From positions 313,966-377,965 of the forward strand of contig NZ_MPDJ01000001.1 of NCBI RefSeq assembly GCF_001881565.1: a DNA stretch of 64,000 bases, written 5' to 3'. Below, one piece after another: positions 61,329 through 64,000 of the stretch (within the stretch, counting starts at the first letter, position 1; each line of letters begins with the position of its first letter). This DNA comes from Eisenbergiella tayi. GTDB taxonomy: Bacteria > Bacillota > Clostridia > Lachnospirales > Lachnospiraceae. Below the pieces are notes generated by a model, which did no database searches, was not told the DNA's origin, and worked only from the letters and a program-made list of their open reading frames with translations. The position numbers and the translations under genes were made by a program.

Positions 61329-62255
61329 TCAGCTCTGGCTGATAAGAATCTCCGCCACCTGCAAATCTGTTCTTGCAGGATCTTCATCAATCAAATCTGC
61401 CACTTCTTTCACATATACCATATCCAGTTCCAGAGCTTTCGCTATGTCTGATATATTATGACCTTTTTTCCTTTTTTTACGTATAATTGCAACAAGTTCA
61501 GCCTTTCCTTCGGCTCTGCCTTCTGCTTTTCCATCATTAAACAACATGGTCCCCAGCTTTGTCATCGCTAACATCTCCTTCACTCTGTTCAATTCCTTCT
61601 CACTCAGGAATTTATCTGCCAATGTGTAAAGTACGGCATACATCTTTTCCAGTTCCATTTCCGTTACCGCATCACCGGACTTTTTCAGGATTCCAAAGCT
61701 TTTAATAATCCTGTCTCCGATTTCCATACTGCCTGACATCAGCGGCGTTAGAAGTAAAGGCACTAGTTCCGCCTTTTCCAACGGAATTCCCTGCTTTTGT
61801 TTTTCCTCAAGCCCGGATAACAGCTGATCTGCATCATCGTCTTTCAAACGGATAATCTTCACATGATAGACATTGATTCCTTCAGCCAGTGCCGCCTTCA
61901 GCCGCTTTACCTTTGAGGAACAAATTACATAAGTAATCACCGCCACATGAAATGTCCGGCTGGTAGCAGCCTCATATTCCCGGAAGCGTCTCAAATCATC
62001 GTCCGTAACGGCATCGCTCTCGAATTCCAGATGAATCCAGCTTCCTTCTTCCGAGACATAATTAAAATCCTGATACATCTGCCTCGTCTCAAGCTTCACA
62101 CTTTCAGTGGGTGCAATGTACTTCACCTCTCCGGGGATTCCCAGCAGAGGGAGCAGTTCTTTACCGAAATACTGCGCCGCCGTTTTCAGTGCCAGATCCT
62201 CATGGTGAATCTCAGTTACTTCAGTCTGTTTCTCTTTCTGTTTTTCTTTCTCCAC
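61329..62255 (-). CDS. Rpn family recombination-promoting nuclease / PD-(D/E)XK transposase-like protein
   Basis: A 308-residue protein. The nuclease core shows DFNYVSEEGSWIHLEFES, where the Asp and the E-x-E pair fit a PD-(D/E)XK site, and FREYEAATSR. The C-terminal GKAEGRAEGKAE repeat and a helix-turn-helix-like tail (NISDIAKALELDMVYVKEVADL) are typical of clostridial Rpn proteins. The start is uncertain: GTG 62255 has AGGAGG upstream; ATG 62279 is an alternative. No terminal repeats flank it. A strong promoter lies directly upstream. Confidence 0.8.
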   Translation of the reverse strand: MEKEKQKEKQTEVTEIHHEDLALKTAAQYFGKELLPLLGIPGEVKYIAPTESVKLETRQMYQDFNYVSEEGSWIHLEFESDAVTDDDLRRFREYEAATSRTFHVAVITYVICSSKVKRLKAALAEGINVYHVKIIRLKDDDADQLLSGLEEKQKQGIPLEKAELVPLLLTPLMSGSMEIGDRIIKSFGILKKSGDAVTEMELEKMYAVLYTLADKFLSEKELNRVKEMLAMTKLGTMLFNDGKAEGRAEGKAELVAIIRKKRKKGHNISDIAKALELDMVYVKEVADLIDEDPARTDLQVAEILISQS

Positions 62256-62303
62256 ACAGCCTCCTGTTCCGTAAGGCATGTGTAAATTTCCATCCTCCAC
62301 ATA

Positions 62304-62332
62304 ATTATATCTGAAAATCCGACACCGGACAA
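62304..62332 (-). promoter_or_regulatory. Promoter of the Rpn-family gene
   Basis: TTGTCC (62327-62332) and perfect TATAAT (62304-62309) on the minus strand are 17 bases apart. The predicted transcript begins about 62297, only 20-40 bases before the candidate starts. Confidence 0.7.
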
Positions 62333-62647
62333 CTGTCTCTTACTCTTTTCATTTCTTAGTTTCGCTTTTTTATTTTTTCCTGTAATTTTGAAATTATTGT
62401 CCGATTCGGACAGAAATATTGATTTGTTTTATATTTTGACCTTCATTGACACTGTCAGGGCCAAACATATCTTTCGTTTGATGCGGGCTTGTCTTTGATT
62501 CTCCGCCCGCAGGAATAAACTTTTTTGCGGATGACAGATTTTTACACATACATCAGCCGCCGGTGTTTTTTATGATAGCATACCATTTCTATATAGTCAA
62601 ATATCCGTGGACAAAACAGGAAAAAAGTATAATAAGTAAAATAACGT
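62333..62647. other. AT-rich intergenic region after the urease accessory genes
   Basis: No credible gene. TGCGGGC near 62480 and GCCCGCA near 62506 could form a hairpin downstream of ureD, but no U-run follows. Nothing else is recognised. Confidence 0.4.
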
Positions 62648-63502
62648 TTATTCACTTCCCGGGACTGAATATTCCATACAGCTGCATATTTCATCACATA
62701 TTTTTCTCACGGTTTCCGCCCTTCTGCCAAGAATGCGCACCACCAGGTCCCCGGCGGCCGTTCTGGTCACACCGCACTGTACTTCCTGAGCATTTTCTGC
62801 CTCTTCTGCCAGACTGCGTATTTCCCTCTCTTTTTCTTTCACCGCCTGCATATGAATCAGCATTCCTGCCATATGGGTATACCCTTCAAACAGCCCCAGT
62901 TCCTCCATCGGCCAGGACGCAGGTCGGAAGCGGTTATTTTCTCTGTAGATCAATTTCCCTTTGCAGGAGACCTCTGACAGGGAATGAAAAAAGCGGTAGG
63001 CAAAACGTTCTCCGCAGGCGGCACGGCCGCAGGAAAGCAGCTCCTCATAGATCAGTTCACTGCTCTCATCCTCCAGTTCAATCGCTGTCCTGCTTTCAAA
63101 TGCGGAGCCTCCAAAGGGAATTACCGGAAGAGGCCTGTAACGCAGGACGGAATTGCCGGCAATCCGGATTATCGTATTACGGTACGCGCAGCCGTTGTTC
63201 ATTTTATGTATTTTTTCATAGGACTGAGATGTCACGGCAAGCCGTGCCCCTCTCTCTGTTTCAATGCGGATCCACTGGCTGTCGCCTTCCATAATTCCCG
63301 GAGAAGCGCACATGATCATCACCTCTTTGCCTCCATCCTTACGTGGAAATGAAGTCATGATCTTAAAGGGCGCGGTAAAGCCAAGCTCACGAAGGAAGGT
63401 TTCTTCGCCATCCCATCCTGCGGTCAGCCTCAGTTCCGATTTTCTGCCAAATGCATTTTCCGTCCCTTTTTCCATTCCATTCTCCGCCATTCTCTCAGAC
63501 AT
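62648..63502 (-). CDS. ureD: Urease accessory protein UreD (UreH)
   Basis: A 284-residue protein of the UreD/UreH family, which scaffolds UreF and UreG for nickel delivery to apo-urease. Recognised segments are [58 protein letters not shown] and the FAYRFFHS stretch. ATG 63502 overlaps the ureG stop by eight bases; another ATG lies about ten codons further in, and the ribosome site is weak. It is the last gene of a urease operon entering from beyond 64,000. Confidence 0.88.
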   Translation of the reverse strand: MSERMAENGMEKGTENAFGRKSELRLTAGWDGEETFLRELGFTAPFKIMTSFPRKDGGKEVMIMCASPGIMEGDSQWIRIETERGARLAVTSQSYEKIHKMNNGCAYRNTIIRIAGNSVLRYRPLPVIPFGGSAFESRTAIELEDESSELIYEELLSCGRAACGERFAYRFFHSLSEVSCKGKLIYRENNRFRPASWPMEELGLFEGYTHMAGMLIHMQAVKEKEREIRSLAEEAENAQEVQCGVTRTAAGDLVVRILGRRAETVRKICDEICSCMEYSVPGSE

Positions 63503-64000
63503 TCTCTTCAAACAATACGCTCTTTTTTATCCATTCCACAACACGATCCACTCCCGAATCTCCTCTGATATTTGTAAAAAGGAAGGGCCGGTTTCCACGC
63601 ATTCTGCGGGAATCCCTGTCCATGATCTCAAGGCTTGCCCCTACCATTTCCGCCAGATCGATTTTATTGATAATGAGCAGGTCCGAACGGGTAATGCCCG
63701 GGCCTCCTTTTCTGGGAATCTTATCGCCTTCCGCCACATCAATAACAAAAATAGTGGCATCGGCAAGTTCGGGGCTGAAGGTGGCGGACAGGTTATCCCC
63801 GCCGCTTTCAATAAAAACAATCTGAATGTCGGGAAACTGTTCCAGCAGCTCATCCACTGCCTCCAGATTCATGGATGCATCCTCCCGTATGGCTGTATGG
63901 GGGCAGCCTCCCGTTTCCACACCTATTATCCGTTCCTTCGGCATAATACTGTTTTTACACAGGAACTCCGCATCCTCCTTGGTATATATGTCATTGGTGA
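63495..64000 (-). CDS. ureG: Urease accessory GTPase UreG, C-terminal part
   Basis: The frame is open to the window edge and lacks its N-terminus with the P-loop. Visible are [36 protein letters not shown] (the CPH nickel site), [37 protein letters not shown] and the NKIDLA guanine-binding motif. UreG supplies GTP-dependent nickel insertion into urease. The ureD gene overlaps its end. Structural urease genes are expected upstream, outside this window. Confidence 0.96.
   Translation of the reverse strand, partial: TNDIYTKEDAEFLCKNSIMPKERIIGVETGGCPHTAIREDASMNLEAVDELLEQFPDIQIVFIESGGDNLSATFSPELADATIFVIDVAEGDKIPRKGGPGITRSDLLIINKIDLAEMVGASLEIMDRDSRRMRGNRPFLFTNIRGDSGVDRVVEWIKKSVLFEENV

Overview
The window looks like chromosome from a low-to-mid GC Gram-positive anaerobe of the Clostridia, most likely a Lachnospiraceae-type gut or plant-polymer degrader. 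The support is indirect: three CUT1 sugar importers without their own ATPase, YesM/YesN-type two-component systems, LL-diaminopimelate aminotransferase (DapL), a non-discriminating AspRS with GatCAB behind a T-box, an ANTAR regulator next to glnA, and strong AGGAGG ribosome binding sites. A flagellar sigma-28-type promoter in front of a chemoreceptor suggests a motile relative. No species is assigned. No tRNA, rRNA, CRISPR array, prophage or intact insertion sequence was seen.

Region 1 (1-25,140) is a carbohydrate locus. A long minus-strand gene series starts at a lipoprotein gene (21512) and runs to about 4133. It encodes a serine hydrolase, an Asp/Glu racemase-like protein, a PfkB kinase, TIM-barrel isomerase/epimerase-like proteins, a class II aldolase, an L-fucose isomerase-like protein, an aldose 1-epimerase, two LplB/YtcP-type permeases, a large solute-binding lipoprotein, and TIM-barrel/Gfo-Idh-MocA gene pairs. 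A YesM/YesN pair is divergent from it. Downstream lie a roughly 300 bp near-perfect inverted repeat, a four-carbon acid sugar kinase family (DUF1537) gene with unusual base composition, an AraC regulator, and a third TIM-barrel/Gfo pair that leaves the window at base 1.

Region 2 (25,169-33,210) is a second sugar system: histidine kinase, response regulator, solute-binding lipoprotein, two MalF/MalG-type permeases and a GH5-like glycosidase. Region 3 (33,304-51,372) is mostly housekeeping: T-box-aspS-gatCAB, glnA-ANTAR-dapF-dapL, a sigma-28-linked chemoreceptor with an apparently extracellular CZB-like sensor, a polyamine-type acetyltransferase, an FMN-binding-like membrane protein, and hisC-COG2426-methyltransferase-hslO-nadE. 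A SAM hydrolase gene with a structured leader follows.

Region 4 (52,562-60,160) is a third sugar system: two permeases, a solute-binding lipoprotein, a LacI-type regulator that lacks a canonical start codon, and a GH2 glycosidase. A cluster of TGCGCAA repeats lies upstream and could be its operator. Region 5 (60,188-64,000) holds an NAD-dependent epimerase, an Rpn-family nuclease gene with a clear promoter, and the end of a urease accessory operon (ureG-ureD).

The likely theme is import of several glycosides or oligosaccharides, each with its own sensor. In region 1, repeated Gfo/Idh/MocA plus TIM-barrel pairs suggest oxidation-dependent sugar remodelling or glycoside cleavage. All functional assignments come from reading the sequence; no database search was possible.
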